Assembly (NCBI RefSeq): GCF_000158035.1
Contig: NZ_EQ973489.1
Coordinates: forward strand, 474,489 to 507,300
DNA from: Bacteroides cellulosilyticus DSM 14838
GTDB lineage: Bacteria > Bacteroidota > Bacteroidia > Bacteroidales > Bacteroidaceae
DNA length: 32,812 nt
Direction: 5' to 3'
Shown here: piece after piece, positions 1 to 8,390 of the stretch
How the letters are laid out: each line of letters starts with the position of its first letter
Numbering within the stretch: position 1 is the stretch's first letter
Made by a program: the position numbers and the translations under genes
The notes under the pieces: model-generated
Seen by the model: the letters and a program-made list of their open reading frames with translations, nothing else
What the model was told of the DNA's origin: nothing
Database searches by the model: none

Positions 1-28
1 CGCTTTTGTATATTTCACTATATTCTAA

Positions 29-1009
29 TTAAATAGAGAGTTCTCTCAATACATTTACCAAGTCTTTCTTGATTGGCTTATCATTCTTGATAGCTTTTGT
101 GAAAGGAACGTATACTACTTCGTCATGTTCGATACCGACCATTACATTGCGTTGTCCATCCATGATGGCATCAATAGCTGCCGCACCGAGTCGGCTGGCA
201 AGGATACGATCGTGAGCAGTAGGACTTCCACCGCGCTGCAAGTGTCCAAGGATAGTAACACGTACATCGTATTGAGGATATTCATTCTTTACACGCTCTG
301 CAAAGTGCATGGCTCCACCTGTCAGTTCGCTTTCCGCAACAATTACAATACTACTGTTCTTGGATTTGCGGAAACCATTTTTGATGAATTCTTCCAGTTG
401 ATCGACTTCCGTACTGAACTCTGGAATGATAGCGGCCTCTGCACCTGAGGCAATAGCACCGTTCAAAGCTAGGAAGCCGGCATCACGTCCCATTACTTCA
501 ACAAAGAACAAGCGTTCGTGAGAAGTTGCCGTATCGCGAATTTTATCCACAGCGTCTAGAATGGTATTCAAAGCTGTATCATAACCGATAGTCGTATCTG
601 TTCCGTACAGGTCATTGTCGATAGTACCGGGTAATCCGATACAAGGTACATCAAACTCTTGTGCGAAAATACGTGCACCCGTCAATGAACCGTCACCACC
701 AATGATAACCAAAGCGTCAATACCTTCCTTTTTCATATTATCATATGCAATCTGGCGTCCTTCGGGAGTAGTGAACTCTTGACAACGAGCTGTTTTCAGA
801 ATGGTACCACCTAATTGTATAATATTACTTACGTTCTGGCTTTTGAATTCTTTGATTTCACCGGTTACCAGACCTCTGTAACCTCTATATATACCTTTTA
901 CTTGTAATCCGTTGTAAATAGCAGCACGTGTTACCGCACGAATAGCAGCGTTCATTCCCGGTGCATCGCCACCGGATGTCAAAATACCTATGCACTTAAC
1001 TGTTCCCAT
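29..1009 (-). CDS. pfkA: ATP-dependent 6-phosphofructokinase
   Basis: Cytoplasmic glycolytic enzyme that phosphorylates fructose 6-phosphate to fructose 1,6-bisphosphate. The 326-residue length is usual for bacterial PfkA. Visible motifs are the N-terminal GGDAPGMN nucleotide loop (about residues 13-20), GGDGS (104-108) and the catalytic GTIDND block (128-133, with proton acceptor Asp131). Glycine in the GGDGS loop and before TIDND is the pattern of ATP-using rather than pyrophosphate-using enzymes, as known for this family. Arg24 and Arg28 correspond to the allosteric effector-site arginines of the E. coli enzyme. The gene is separated from ispH upstream by 176 bp holding its own promoter motifs, so it is probably transcribed separately. 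The start ATG follows a short A/T-rich leader. Confidence 0.97.
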   Translation of the reverse strand: MGTVKCIGILTSGGDAPGMNAAIRAVTRAAIYNGLQVKGIYRGYRGLVTGEIKEFKSQNVSNIIQLGGTILKTARCQEFTTPEGRQIAYDNMKKEGIDALVIIGGDGSLTGARIFAQEFDVPCIGLPGTIDNDLYGTDTTIGYDTALNTILDAVDKIRDTATSHERLFFVEVMGRDAGFLALNGAIASGAEAAIIPEFSTEVDQLEEFIKNGFRKSKNSSIVIVAESELTGGAMHFAERVKNEYPQYDVRVTILGHLQRGGSPTAHDRILASRLGAAAIDAIMDGQRNVMVGIEHDEVVYVPFTKAIKNDKPIKKDLVNVLRELSI

Positions 1010-1042
1010 AACAATCTTTTAGTTTGGTTTAAATAATTGCCG

Positions 1043-1075
1043 CAAAAATAGTGCAAGTTGAGAGCAAAAGCAAAA
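1043..1075 (-). promoter_or_regulatory. pfkA promoter (-33 TTTG, -7 TATTTTTG)
   Basis: On the minus strand, TTTG at 1074-1071 is followed after 20 bp by TATTTTTG at 1050-1043, matching the Bacteroides consensus TTTG-N19-21-TAnnTTTG. A second -7-like box, TATCTTTG, lies further upstream at 1126-1119, so two start points are possible. It also overlaps one arm of an 8-bp inverted repeat (1089-1096 with 1115-1122). Confidence 0.6.
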
Positions 1076-1185
1076 TGTTTTTTTTGATTTTGCCGAAACG
1101 CAGCCTATTTTCGCTCGGCAAAGATAGCAAAAAGCTGAGGGTGTGATTCATATTTAACGTTAATTTGTTGTTTCAAAACGATGAC

Positions 1186-2058
1186 TTATTGTCCTGTAAG
1201 TCGTGATTGAATGGCCTTAGAAATTTCTTCCATCAGCCATTTGGGAGTGGAGGTTGCTCCACATACTCCGATAGAGGAAGCTCCGGTAAGCAGAGAACTG
1301 TCTATCTCTTCAGCGCTGTCTATCAAGTGGGAATTTGGGTTGACTTTTTTGCATTCGCTGAACAACATTTTTCCGTTGGAACTTTTCTTGCCACTCACAA
1401 AGAATACCAGGTCGTGCGAAGCGGCAAATTTCCGTATGTTTGGAATGCGATTGGCTACTTGTCGGCAGATGGTATCATAATATTCGAATGTGACATCAGG
1501 CGAGATATGTTCTTTGATATATTCTACGATTTTCTGGAATTCGTCCAATGATTTTGTTGTCTGCGAATATAAACGGATGCTTCTGGTGAAATCCAGTTTT
1601 TTAGCTTCTTCCAACTTTTCTATGACAATTGCTTCTCCGGTAGTTTGTCCTACTAAACCAAGGACTTCGGCATGACCGGTTTTTCCATAGATAACGATTT
1701 GTTTGTCCTCGGTATCTTTTTGAGTATATTCTTGCTTGATTTTCTTTTGTAGGCGGAGTACTACCGGGCAAGTGGCATCAATGATTTCAATATTATTGCG
1801 ACGGGCAATTTCATAGGTTTCGGGTGGTTCTCCATGGGCACGCAGCAAAACTTTGGCATCGTGCAAATGATTAAAGTCATCATGATTGATAGTGATGAGG
1901 CCCATCTCTTTCAGGCGCTCCACTTCACGGCTATTGTGCACGATGTCTCCCAGGCAATATAAAGTGCCTCCATTGGCTAGCTCTTCTTCAGCTTTATTTA
2001 TTGCAGTGACTACACCGAAGCAGAAGCCGGAACCTTCATCTATTTCTACTTTTACCAT
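1186..2058 (-). CDS. ispH: 4-hydroxy-3-methylbut-2-enyl diphosphate reductase
   Basis: Last enzyme of the MEP pathway, converting HMBPP to IPP and DMAPP with a [4Fe-4S] cluster. The three cluster cysteines are visible: Cys13 in GFCFGV, Cys97 in ATCPVV and Cys198 in DTICRQ. The substrate-binding residues His41 (IVHN), His75 (RAHGEPP) and Glu131 (GHAEVLG) and the SSNG segment are also present. The 290-residue length is normal. It follows cmk with a 62-bp gap containing only a short CCTTCGGAAGG hairpin (about 2092-2102), so it is probably read from the porQ-cmk transcript. Its product supplies the prenyl synthase encoded at 4770. Confidence 0.96.
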   Translation of the reverse strand: MVKVEIDEGSGFCFGVVTAINKAEEELANGGTLYCLGDIVHNSREVERLKEMGLITINHDDFNHLHDAKVLLRAHGEPPETYEIARRNNIEIIDATCPVVLRLQKKIKQEYTQKDTEDKQIVIYGKTGHAEVLGLVGQTTGEAIVIEKLEEAKKLDFTRSIRLYSQTTKSLDEFQKIVEYIKEHISPDVTFEYYDTICRQVANRIPNIRKFAASHDLVFFVSGKKSSNGKMLFSECKKVNPNSHLIDSAEEIDSSLLTGASSIGVCGATSTPKWLMEEISKAIQSRLTGQ

Positions 2059-2120
2059 AATATAATATGTTGATATAGAGATTGTAAACAGACCTTCGGA
2101 AGGGCTACACCCTTTTTCCT

Positions 2121-2810
2121 TTATCTTTTAACGATCTTATTGAATTGCTCTTGCAACCATTCCTTTTGTTGAGGAATAGTCATGTCAGTATTGTCCAACA
2201 GCAATGCGTCATCTGCTTTGCGAAGCGGGCTTACTTCTCTATTCTGATCGATATAGTCCCGTTGCTTTACATTCTCAAGTATTTCATCAAAACTGGCTTC
2301 TTGTCCTTTGGCCTTTAATTCATCATAGCGACGTTGTGCACGGATTTCGGGCGTGGCAGTTACGAATATTTTTAGTTCAGCATCTGGAAAAACCGTAGTT
2401 CCGATATCACGTCCATCCATGACAATACCTTTGGAATTGCCCATTGCTTGTTGCTGTGCTACCATTGCTTCGCGTACAAACCCTAAAGTTGCAATGGGAC
2501 TAACATGGGAAGAAACTTCCATGCTGCGGATTTTATTTTCTACATTTACTCCGTTCAGATAAGTATCCGGACGCCCGGTCTCAGGGTTTAATTGAAAGGA
2601 AATATGGATATTATCTATTTCTTTTCGAAGTCTTTCCGTATCGATGTCATTTCCCTGAAAGATGCCGTTTTCTATACTGTATAAAGTGACTGCACGGTAC
2701 ATGGCACCACTATCGATGTAGATGTAGCCTATTTCACGGGCAAGGTCTTTTGCCATAGTACTTTTTCCGCAAGAGGAAAAGCCGTCGATTGCAATAGTTA
2801 TCTTTTTCAT
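2121..2810 (-). CDS. cmk: (d)CMP kinase
   Basis: Cytidylate kinase, which phosphorylates CMP and dCMP with ATP in pyrimidine nucleotide recycling in the cytoplasm. The 229-residue protein starts with a P-loop, GFSSCGKST (about residues 10-18), followed by the family motif [14 protein letters not shown] and, later, the [13 protein letters not shown] segment with the conserved DGRD, then the lid-like RAQRRYDE region. All are standard for bacterial Cmk. The gene lies 22 bp downstream of porQ and 62 bp upstream of ispH on the same strand. Confidence 0.96.
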   Translation of the reverse strand: MKKITIAIDGFSSCGKSTMAKDLAREIGYIYIDSGAMYRAVTLYSIENGIFQGNDIDTERLRKEIDNIHISFQLNPETGRPDTYLNGVNVENKIRSMEVSSHVSPIATLGFVREAMVAQQQAMGNSKGIVMDGRDIGTTVFPDAELKIFVTATPEIRAQRRYDELKAKGQEASFDEILENVKQRDYIDQNREVSPLRKADDALLLDNTDMTIPQQKEWLQEQFNKIVKR

Positions 2811-2832
2811 ATTTGAGTTATGCTATTATATA

Positions 2833-3798
2833 TTATAAGGTATATGATAAATTAAAAATAAGTGAGGATGAACTCACATGATATTTGGCGTATGCCATTC
2901 CCAGTTTCAACCGTTTTAATTGAATACCTGTACCACAGGTGAAACCTGCCCAATGACTGGAACCGTTTATTTTCATTTCTTCTCCGCGGCGGAAATTATA
3001 TCCGGCTGCCAGATAAAAGTTGTTGGTTGGTAGGAAGTCAATACCAAGGGCAATATGATTTAACAATTTCTTTCCGAAATTGTTTGCCGCTGTGGTTGAG
3101 GCACTCCAGTGTGTGAGGTCATGTAGGGTAAGGGAAAGCCGAAACGGAGCATGTGACAATCGTTTGCTGAATCCCAGTTGTACATCAACTGGTAATTTCT
3201 CATGCCGTTCCTCGAAAGCTTTAAGCTGTCCTCCCAGGTTGCGTGCAACGAGCGAGGCGGAAAAATCGGACTCCTGATTATAGTAGTTTAATCCCAGATC
3301 GACACCGATAGCAAATGAAGAATATTTATCATAGTGGGAGTAAATGAAATTGGTGCGTACACCTCCACTCCAATAATCACTTAAATCATAGGTATAAATA
3401 CCCGATATAGAGATATCTTTGGCGGAGAAAGTTCCGGTTTCAATATTTTCTTCAGTCGTTTCTTTAAGCTCCCCATAGTCTACATATTGTGCGGTTATTG
3501 CCCAGGTGGAACGCTCACCGGCAGTACGTGCAAATGCGGCTCCACCAACGTTGACACCATCCATGTAAAGCATGTAATTCAAGTTGAGAGTCTTATCCGC
3601 TACGCAGGAAAGAAGAGCCGGATTCTGGACAGCCATAGTTAAATCATCTTCTATAATAGAAATGTTTTCTCCACCCAATGCTGATGCATGGGCAGAAAAA
3701 GGGAGTTTTAGAAATTGAAAGGCGCTGGTTCCGTCTTGTGCACGTAAAACGGAGAAAATCAGGAGTAGTAGCGCCGTTATAAATGACTTTTTCAACAT
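2833..3798 (-). CDS. porQ: PorQ-like outer-membrane protein (type IX secretion family)
   Basis: The 321-residue protein has an N-terminal signal peptide (MLKKSFITALLLLIFSVLRA, then QDG), followed by the PorV/PorQ-type opening with the ASALGG motif and a QNPALL segment, then alternating aromatic-rich strands ending in a C-terminal beta signal-like NLSYTL. This is typical of a FadL/PorQ-like beta-barrel. I chose ATG 3798. An upstream in-frame TTG at 3819 lies inside the -7 promoter box, so it cannot be the start of a transcript from that promoter. PorQ is an accessory protein of the type IX secretion system in Porphyromonas, but gut Bacteroides generally lack that system, so the role here is unknown. 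It is probably cotranscribed with cmk and ispH. Confidence 0.8.
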   Translation of the reverse strand: MLKKSFITALLLLIFSVLRAQDGTSAFQFLKLPFSAHASALGGENISIIEDDLTMAVQNPALLSCVADKTLNLNYMLYMDGVNVGGAAFARTAGERSTWAITAQYVDYGELKETTEENIETGTFSAKDISISGIYTYDLSDYWSGGVRTNFIYSHYDKYSSFAIGVDLGLNYYNQESDFSASLVARNLGGQLKAFEERHEKLPVDVQLGFSKRLSHAPFRLSLTLHDLTHWSASTTAANNFGKKLLNHIALGIDFLPTNNFYLAAGYNFRRGEEMKINGSSHWAGFTCGTGIQLKRLKLGMAYAKYHVSSSSLIFNLSYTL

Positions 3799-3816
3799 TT
3801 CATTTAAAATTATTGC

Positions 3817-3824
3817 CAAAGATA
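3817..3824 (-). promoter_or_regulatory. -7 box TATCTTTG for porQ-cmk-ispH
   Basis: TATCTTTG on the minus strand ends 18 bp before the chosen porQ ATG (3798), giving a short leader. No convincing TTTG is visible at -33. The box decides the porQ start, because the longer TTG-initiated frame would begin within it. Confidence 0.5.
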
Positions 3825-3846
3825 CGGTATTTTTAAAATATCTCGT

Positions 3847-3966
3847 TACATTTGTGGCACAAAAGCACAGGTGTGCTTTCTGAAGGATAAAAAAACAAAA
3901 ATGGGTGCATATTGTCTTAAAAAAGATAGTACGGCTGAACGTTTTGCGGAAAAAGTACTATATTTG
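3847..3966 (+). promoter_or_regulatory. tonB upstream region with two -7 boxes
   Basis: TACATTTG at 3847-3854 and TATATTTG at 3959-3966 both match the Bacteroides -7 element. The second would give a roughly 35-nt leader for tonB. The first would give a longer transcript that starts close to a 7-bp hairpin (AAAGCAC / GTGCTTT, about 3863-3880) and then carries a 30-codon frame (3901-3993). Confidence 0.45.
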
Positions 3967-4003
3967 CCCAAAATGAGAAACACGTTAAAATAATATTATA
4001 ATT

Positions 4004-4690
4004 ATGGAAATTAAGAAAACACCTAAAGCAGATTTGGAGAACAAGAAATCGACTTGGATGCTTATTGGTTATGTTATTGTGCTTGCCTTTATGTTTATAG
4101 CATTTGAATGGACGAAGCGCGATATCAAGATTGATACAAGCCAGGCGCTTACTGATCTCTATTTTGAAGAAGAAATGGTTCCTATCACTGAACAGGAAGA
4201 AAAAGTAGCTCCTCCTCCTCCTGAAGTAGCTCCGATTAACGAAACGTTGGAAATCGTAGCGGATGATGCTGATGTGGAAGAAACAGTTATCGCCTCTTCA
4301 GAAGAAACAGGTAAGGCAGTAGAAGTAAAATATGTGCCTGTAACTGTTGTAGAAGAAGAACCGGAAGAACAAACCATTTTTGAGGTTGTAGAACAAATGC
4401 CTGAATTCCCGAATGGTGGTATGGCTGGTTTGATGCAATTCTTGAGCAAGAACATCAAATATCCGACTATCGCCCAGGAAAATGGTACGCAAGGTCGTGT
4501 AACAGTACAGTTCGTTGTAAACAAGGACGGTAGTATTGTAGATGCCAAAGTCATAAGAGGTGTTGATCCGTATCTGGATAAAGAAGCACTTCGTGTGATT
4601 GGTACCATGCCGAAATGGAAACCTGGTATGCAGCGCGGTAAACCGGTACGCGTTAAATATACGGTGCCTGTAATGTTTAGATTGCAGTAA
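4004..4690 (+). CDS. tonB: Energy transducer TonB
   Basis: Periplasm-spanning protein that passes proton-motive energy from ExbB/ExbD to TonB-dependent outer-membrane receptors. The 228 residues show a short cytoplasmic lysine-rich N-terminus, one membrane anchor (about 18-35), a proline- and glutamate-rich linker with APPPPEVAP, and a C-terminal TonB domain (about 150-228) containing YPTIAQENG, GRVTVQFVVNKDG and the final PVMFRL. Length and order are usual for Bacteroidetes TonB. The ExbB/ExbD genes lie about 3 kb downstream on the same strand, and two TonB receptors are in this window. A strong terminator follows directly. Confidence 0.93.
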   Translation: MEIKKTPKADLENKKSTWMLIGYVIVLAFMFIAFEWTKRDIKIDTSQALTDLYFEEEMVPITEQEEKVAPPPPEVAPINETLEIVADDADVEETVIASSEETGKAVEVKYVPVTVVEEEPEEQTIFEVVEQMPEFPNGGMAGLMQFLSKNIKYPTIAQENGTQGRVTVQFVVNKDGSIVDAKVIRGVDPYLDKEALRVIGTMPKWKPGMQRGKPVRVKYTVPVMFRLQ

Positions 4691-4710
4691 TACGTTATCT
4701 ATATAAAAAG

Positions 4711-4738
4711 GAGGCTGCTTTTGGGCAGCCTCTTTTTA
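4711..4738 (+). terminator. Rho-independent terminator after tonB
   Basis: GAGGCTGC, a short loop and GCAGCCTC form an 8-bp GC-rich stem followed at once by TTTTTATT. It ends 21 bp after the tonB stop codon. Confidence 0.85.
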
Positions 4739-4769
4739 TTCCTACTATTCTCCTAAATTTACTATCATT

Positions 4770-5744
4770 ATGTTTACAGCTTCCGAGCTTCTCGAAAATT
4801 TTAATTCTCATATTGCTGGCTTACAATTTACGCGTACTCCGAAAGGATTGTATGCTCCGGTAGAATATGTATTATCTATGGGTGGAAAAAGAATTCGCCC
4901 GGTGTTAATGTTACTGGCTTATAATTTGTACAAGGAAGACGTGACCCGTATCTATGCTCCGGCCACAGGTATCGAAGTTTATCATAATTATACTCTTTTG
5001 CATGATGATTTGATGGATCGTGCGGATCGCCGTAGAGGAAAAGAAACTGTCCACAAAGTTTGGAATGATAATACTGCTATCCTTTCGGGAGATGCGATGT
5101 TGGTGCTTGCCTATCAGTTTATGGCAGAATGTCCTTCGACTTTTCTGAAAGAGGTTATGGATCTTTTCAGTTTGACGGCACTTGAAATTTGTGAAGGTCA
5201 GCAAATGGATATGGAGTTTGAGCAGAGGAATGACGTAACTGCAGAAGAATATCTGGAGATGATTCGTCTGAAAACTGCCGTGTTGTTGGCGGCGAGTCTG
5301 AAGATTGGAGCTCGTTTGGGGGGCGCTTCGGTAGAAGACGCTGATCGTTTATATGATTTTGGTATGCATATAGGTGTTGCCTTCCAGTTGAAAGATGATT
5401 TGCTGGATGTATATGGCAATGCTAAAGTGTTTGGAAAAAATATAGGTGGGGATATTCTCTGTAATAAAAAAACATATATGCTGATTAAAGCATTGGAGCA
5501 TGCGAATGCGGATCAGCATAACCAGTTGAATAGCTGGATAAACGCAGAGACTTTCCAGCCGGCAGAGAAAATTGCAGCTGTGACGGAACTGTATGACCGG
5601 ATTGGTGTAAAGGCAGTTTGCGAAAATAAGATATTGGAATATAGCAACCGGGCAATGGAAAGCCTTGCAGCTGTCAGTATTGCAGAAGAAAAAAAAGAAG
5701 AACTGAAAAAGATAATAGAAAATTTGATACACAGAGAAGTTTAA
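4770..5744 (+). CDS. Polyprenyl (probably short-chain) diphosphate synthase
   Basis: Trans-isoprenyl diphosphate synthase that condenses IPP onto allylic diphosphates. Of 324 residues, the first aspartate-rich motif is DDLMD at 79-83, followed by RRRG. The second is DDLLD at 209-213, with the KDD context and a GKNIGGD block after it. The GGKRIRP substrate motif is at about 38-44. The residue five positions before the first motif is Tyr74. In this family a bulky aromatic there usually limits products to C15-C20, whereas long-chain quinone synthases have Ala. I therefore infer an FPP/GGPP-type enzyme, although many annotations would simply say octaprenyl synthase. It is 18 bp upstream of the next gene, so they probably share a transcript. 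Confidence 0.9.
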   Translation: MFTASELLENFNSHIAGLQFTRTPKGLYAPVEYVLSMGGKRIRPVLMLLAYNLYKEDVTRIYAPATGIEVYHNYTLLHDDLMDRADRRRGKETVHKVWNDNTAILSGDAMLVLAYQFMAECPSTFLKEVMDLFSLTALEICEGQQMDMEFEQRNDVTAEEYLEMIRLKTAVLLAASLKIGARLGGASVEDADRLYDFGMHIGVAFQLKDDLLDVYGNAKVFGKNIGGDILCNKKTYMLIKALEHANADQHNQLNSWINAETFQPAEKIAAVTELYDRIGVKAVCENKILEYSNRAMESLAAVSIAEEKKEELKKIIENLIHREV

Positions 5745-5762
5745 CTGTGCTTTTTTGTAACT

Positions 5763-6476
5763 ATGCCTTATAGAAGATTACCAAATACAGACCAGGCGAG
5801 AATACGGGCACTGAAAGCAGTGGTTGCAAAAGCTGATACCCATAACCTCTATGATTTGGCAGTTTCTTTAAAGACGTTGACTGAAGCCCGGAATTTCTTG
5901 ATGAGATTTGAAGCCGCCCAATCGTATTATGTCCAATGCTTTGAACGTCAGTCGCAAGCAGGGCGTAAGCATCAGGCCAATGTAAAGATGGCTCGTTTGT
6001 ATATTTCTCATTTCATTCAGGTATTGAACTTGGCTGTTATTCGTTCGGAAGTGCGTGCAGCCCATAAATCTTATTATGGTTTGCCGACTGATAGTTCAAA
6101 TGTACCGGATTTATCGACGGAGGCAGCCTTGGTGGAGTGGGGGCGAAAAATTATAGATGGAGAAACCAAACGAACTTCTCAAGGAGGGATTCCTATTTAT
6201 AATCCTACTATTGCGAAGGTTAGAGTTCATTATGATATTTTTACAGATAGTTATGACCGACAGAAAAATTTGCAGGCTTTAACTGCCCGTAGTTTAGATT
6301 CTCTTTCTACTATGCGAACTACTGCCGATGAATTGATCTTGGATATATGGAATCAAGTGGAAAAAAAGTTTGAAGATGTTTCTCCCAATGAAAAACGATT
6401 GGAATTATGTCGTGATTACGGGCTGATTTATTATTATCGTACTGGTGAGAAACGAATAGAAAAAGTAAACGAATGA
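5763..6476 (+). CDS. Conserved protein of unknown function
   Basis: I do not recognise a named family in these 237 residues. There is no signal peptide or membrane segment, so it should be cytoplasmic. The protein looks mainly helical. The N-terminal third is rich in Arg, Lys and Gln (RRLPNTDQARIRALKAV; ERQSQAGRKHQANVKMARLY), which could suit nucleic-acid or ribosome contact, but that is only inference. The centre has GGIPIYNPTIAKVRVHYDIF, and the C-terminal part holds YGLIYYYRTGEKR. It sits between the prenyl synthase and tatD, with a 4-bp overlap with tatD (ATGA), which indicates translational coupling. Confidence 0.85.
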   Translation: MPYRRLPNTDQARIRALKAVVAKADTHNLYDLAVSLKTLTEARNFLMRFEAAQSYYVQCFERQSQAGRKHQANVKMARLYISHFIQVLNLAVIRSEVRAAHKSYYGLPTDSSNVPDLSTEAALVEWGRKIIDGETKRTSQGGIPIYNPTIAKVRVHYDIFTDSYDRQKNLQALTARSLDSLSTMRTTADELILDIWNQVEKKFEDVSPNEKRLELCRDYGLIYYYRTGEKRIEKVNE

Positions 6477-7252
6477 GATTGATAGATACACATTCCCATC
6501 TTTTTTTGGAGGAGTTTTCAGAGGATTTCCCACAGGTTATTGAGCGTGCACGTGCTGCCGGAGTAACTCATATATTTATGCCCAATATTGACAGTACGAC
6601 TATTGAAGCAATGCTGTCAGCCTGTAGCGTTTATAAAGGATACTGTTTTCCTATGATTGGTTTGCATCCTACTTCTGTCAATGACAATTATGAAAAAGAA
6701 TTGGAAATAGTTGCTCGCGAATTGAAGTTTTCTAAGGAATATGTTGCTATAGGGGAGATCGGCATGGATCTTTATTGGGATAAAACTTACCTGAAAGAGC
6801 AGCAAATAGTACTGGATAAACAAGTCAACTGGGCTTTGGAATATGATCTTCCTATAGTAATCCATTGCCGGGATGCCTTTGATTATATATATAAGGTGCT
6901 GGAACCTTACAAAAAGACTCCTTTAAGAGGAATATTCCATAGCTTTACAGGAACGGCAGAGGAAGCTACCCGTGTATTGGAGTTTTCCGATTTCTTCATT
7001 GGAATTAATGGTGTGGTTACTTTTAAGAAGTCCCACCTTCCGGAAATTTTGGCAGGAATACCATTAGAAAAAATTGTTCTTGAAACAGATTCTCCTTATC
7101 TGACTCCAGTCCCGAATCGTGGTAAGAGGAATGAAAGCGCCTATGTGAAGGATACTTTGATGAAGGTCTCTGAAATTTACGGGATGTCTCCTGAGGCTGT
7201 TGGAGACGTTACTTCGGAAAACGCTTTAAAAGTGTTTGGAATGCTCAAATAA
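6473..7252 (+). CDS. tatD: TatD-family metal-dependent hydrolase
   Basis: Cytoplasmic TIM-barrel metal-dependent hydrolase; characterised TatD proteins act as Mg-dependent 3'-5' DNA exonucleases. The 259 residues contain the N-terminal HxH pair (His7 and His9 in DTHSHL), the GEIGMDLYW motif carrying the bridging Glu, IHCRDA, FHSFTGT and the terminal LETDSPYLTP with the catalytic Asp. All metal ligands of the family are present and the length is usual. The start codon overlaps the stop of the upstream unknown gene by 4 bp. No strong terminator is seen after it. Confidence 0.92.
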   Translation: MRLIDTHSHLFLEEFSEDFPQVIERARAAGVTHIFMPNIDSTTIEAMLSACSVYKGYCFPMIGLHPTSVNDNYEKELEIVARELKFSKEYVAIGEIGMDLYWDKTYLKEQQIVLDKQVNWALEYDLPIVIHCRDAFDYIYKVLEPYKKTPLRGIFHSFTGTAEEATRVLEFSDFFIGINGVVTFKKSHLPEILAGIPLEKIVLETDSPYLTPVPNRGKRNESAYVKDTLMKVSEIYGMSPEAVGDVTSENALKVFGMLK

Positions 7253-7359
7253 CATCGGAAAGATTTTAAAGTTTATTAATTTTGAGATTTTATTAAAGAT
7301 AAAACGGGGAGAATGAAGGGCAAGAACGAAAAAAAGAATACATTTGTAGCTGAAAACGC

Positions 7360-7387
7360 TTGTGGTTCGCATTTTTTTTGTAATTTG
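7360..7387 (+). promoter_or_regulatory. Probable tRNA-Ser promoter
   Basis: TTG at 7360-7362 is followed after 18 bp by TAATTTG at 7381-7387, ending 27 bp before the mature tRNA. This is close to the Bacteroides -33/-7 pattern. Another -7 box, TACATTTG, occurs at 7339-7346. Confidence 0.45.
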
Positions 7388-7414
7388 CAGCCGTTTTTGA
7401 AAGAGGCCTCTATT

Positions 7415-7502
7415 GGAGAGATGCTCGAGTGGTTGAAGAGGCACGCCTGGAAAGCGTGTATACCTCTAAAGGGTATCCGGGGTTCGAATCCCCGTCTCTC
7501 CG
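7415..7502 (+). tRNA. tRNA-Ser (anticodon GGA)
   Basis: An 88-nt cloverleaf with a long variable arm, as expected for serine tRNA. The acceptor GGAGAGA (7415-7421) pairs with TCTCTCC (7495-7501), with discriminator G at 7502. The anticodon stem CACGC / GCGTG flanks loop CTGGAAA, giving anticodon GGA at 7449-7451. The variable stem is TACCTCTAAAGGGTA and the T arm CGGGG-TTCGAAT-CCCCG. CCA is not fully encoded (only CA follows). The next gene starts 79 nt downstream. Confidence 0.97.
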
Positions 7503-7581
7503 CAGGATGAAAGAAAAAACAAAAACAATAAATGAATATAATAAACAAATTAATTAATTAATCTTAAAAATTAGACACACA

Positions 7582-8385
7582 ATGAAAAAGTTATTTGCAA
7601 TTGTTGCTGTGATGGGAGTCTTAACATTTGGCTCAACTCAACTTGCTCAGGCTCAAGATGCTCCTGCAGCGGAACAAACAGAACAAGCTGCTCCTGCAGC
7701 TCAGGCGGCTCCTGCCGGTGATGCTACTGTAGAAGCAGAAGAAGGTGGTATTCACAAGGAAATTAAAACTAAGTTTATTGAAGGTACTGCATCTTTCATG
7801 AGTTTGGTTGCTATTGCTTTGGTTATCGGTCTTGCATTCTGTATTGAACGTATCATTTATTTGAGCTTAGCTGAAATCAACACAAAGAAGTTCTTGGCTG
7901 CTATTGAAGCTGCTTTGGAAAAAGGCGACGTAGAAGCTGCTAAAGACATCGCACGTAGTACAAGAGGTCCTATCGCTTCTATTTATTACCAAGGCTTATT
8001 GAGAATCGATCAAGGTCTTGACGTAGTTGAGAAGTCTGTAGTATCTTACGGTGGTGTACAAGCTGGTTACTTGGAAAAAGGTTGCTCTTGGATTACGCTG
8101 TTCATCGCAATGGCTCCGTCTTTGGGATTCTTGGGTACTGTAATCGGTATGGTGCAGGCATTTGATAAGATCCAACAAGTAGGTGATATCTCTCCGACGG
8201 TTGTAGCAGGTGGTATGAAAGTTGCCTTGATTACAACTATCTTCGGTTTGATCGTTGCTTTGATTCTGCAGGTATTCTACAACTATATCCTGTCTAAGAT
8301 CGAAGCTTTGACCAGCGAAATGGAAGATTCTTCTATCACTCTGTTGGATATGGTTATCAAATATAACTTGAAATACAAAAAATAA
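7582..8385 (+). CDS. exbB: ExbB/TolQ/MotA-family proton channel subunit
   Basis: Inner-membrane subunit of the proton-driven motor that powers TonB. The 267 residues start with what looks like a cleavable signal peptide (MKKLFAIVAVMGVLTFGSTQ, then LAQAQ), then an Ala/Pro/Gln-rich periplasmic linker to about residue 50. The MotA/TolQ/ExbB core has TM segments at about 73-91, 170-190 (TLFIAMAPSLGFLGTVIGMV, the family signature) and 210-235. The presequence is absent from E. coli ExbB. No -7 box is visible between the tRNA and this start, so the gene may be read from the tRNA promoter. It is 5 bp from the next gene. Confidence 0.92.
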   Translation: MKKLFAIVAVMGVLTFGSTQLAQAQDAPAAEQTEQAAPAAQAAPAGDATVEAEEGGIHKEIKTKFIEGTASFMSLVAIALVIGLAFCIERIIYLSLAEINTKKFLAAIEAALEKGDVEAAKDIARSTRGPIASIYYQGLLRIDQGLDVVEKSVVSYGGVQAGYLEKGCSWITLFIAMAPSLGFLGTVIGMVQAFDKIQQVGDISPTVVAGGMKVALITTIFGLIVALILQVFYNYILSKIEALTSEMEDSSITLLDMVIKYNLKYKK

Positions 8386-8390
8386 GAGAA

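Noticed and set aside
7276..7548. A 90-codon minus-strand frame and a 65-codon plus-strand frame across the tRNA
   Set aside because: Both run through the mature tRNA-Ser sequence, which explains the constraint there.
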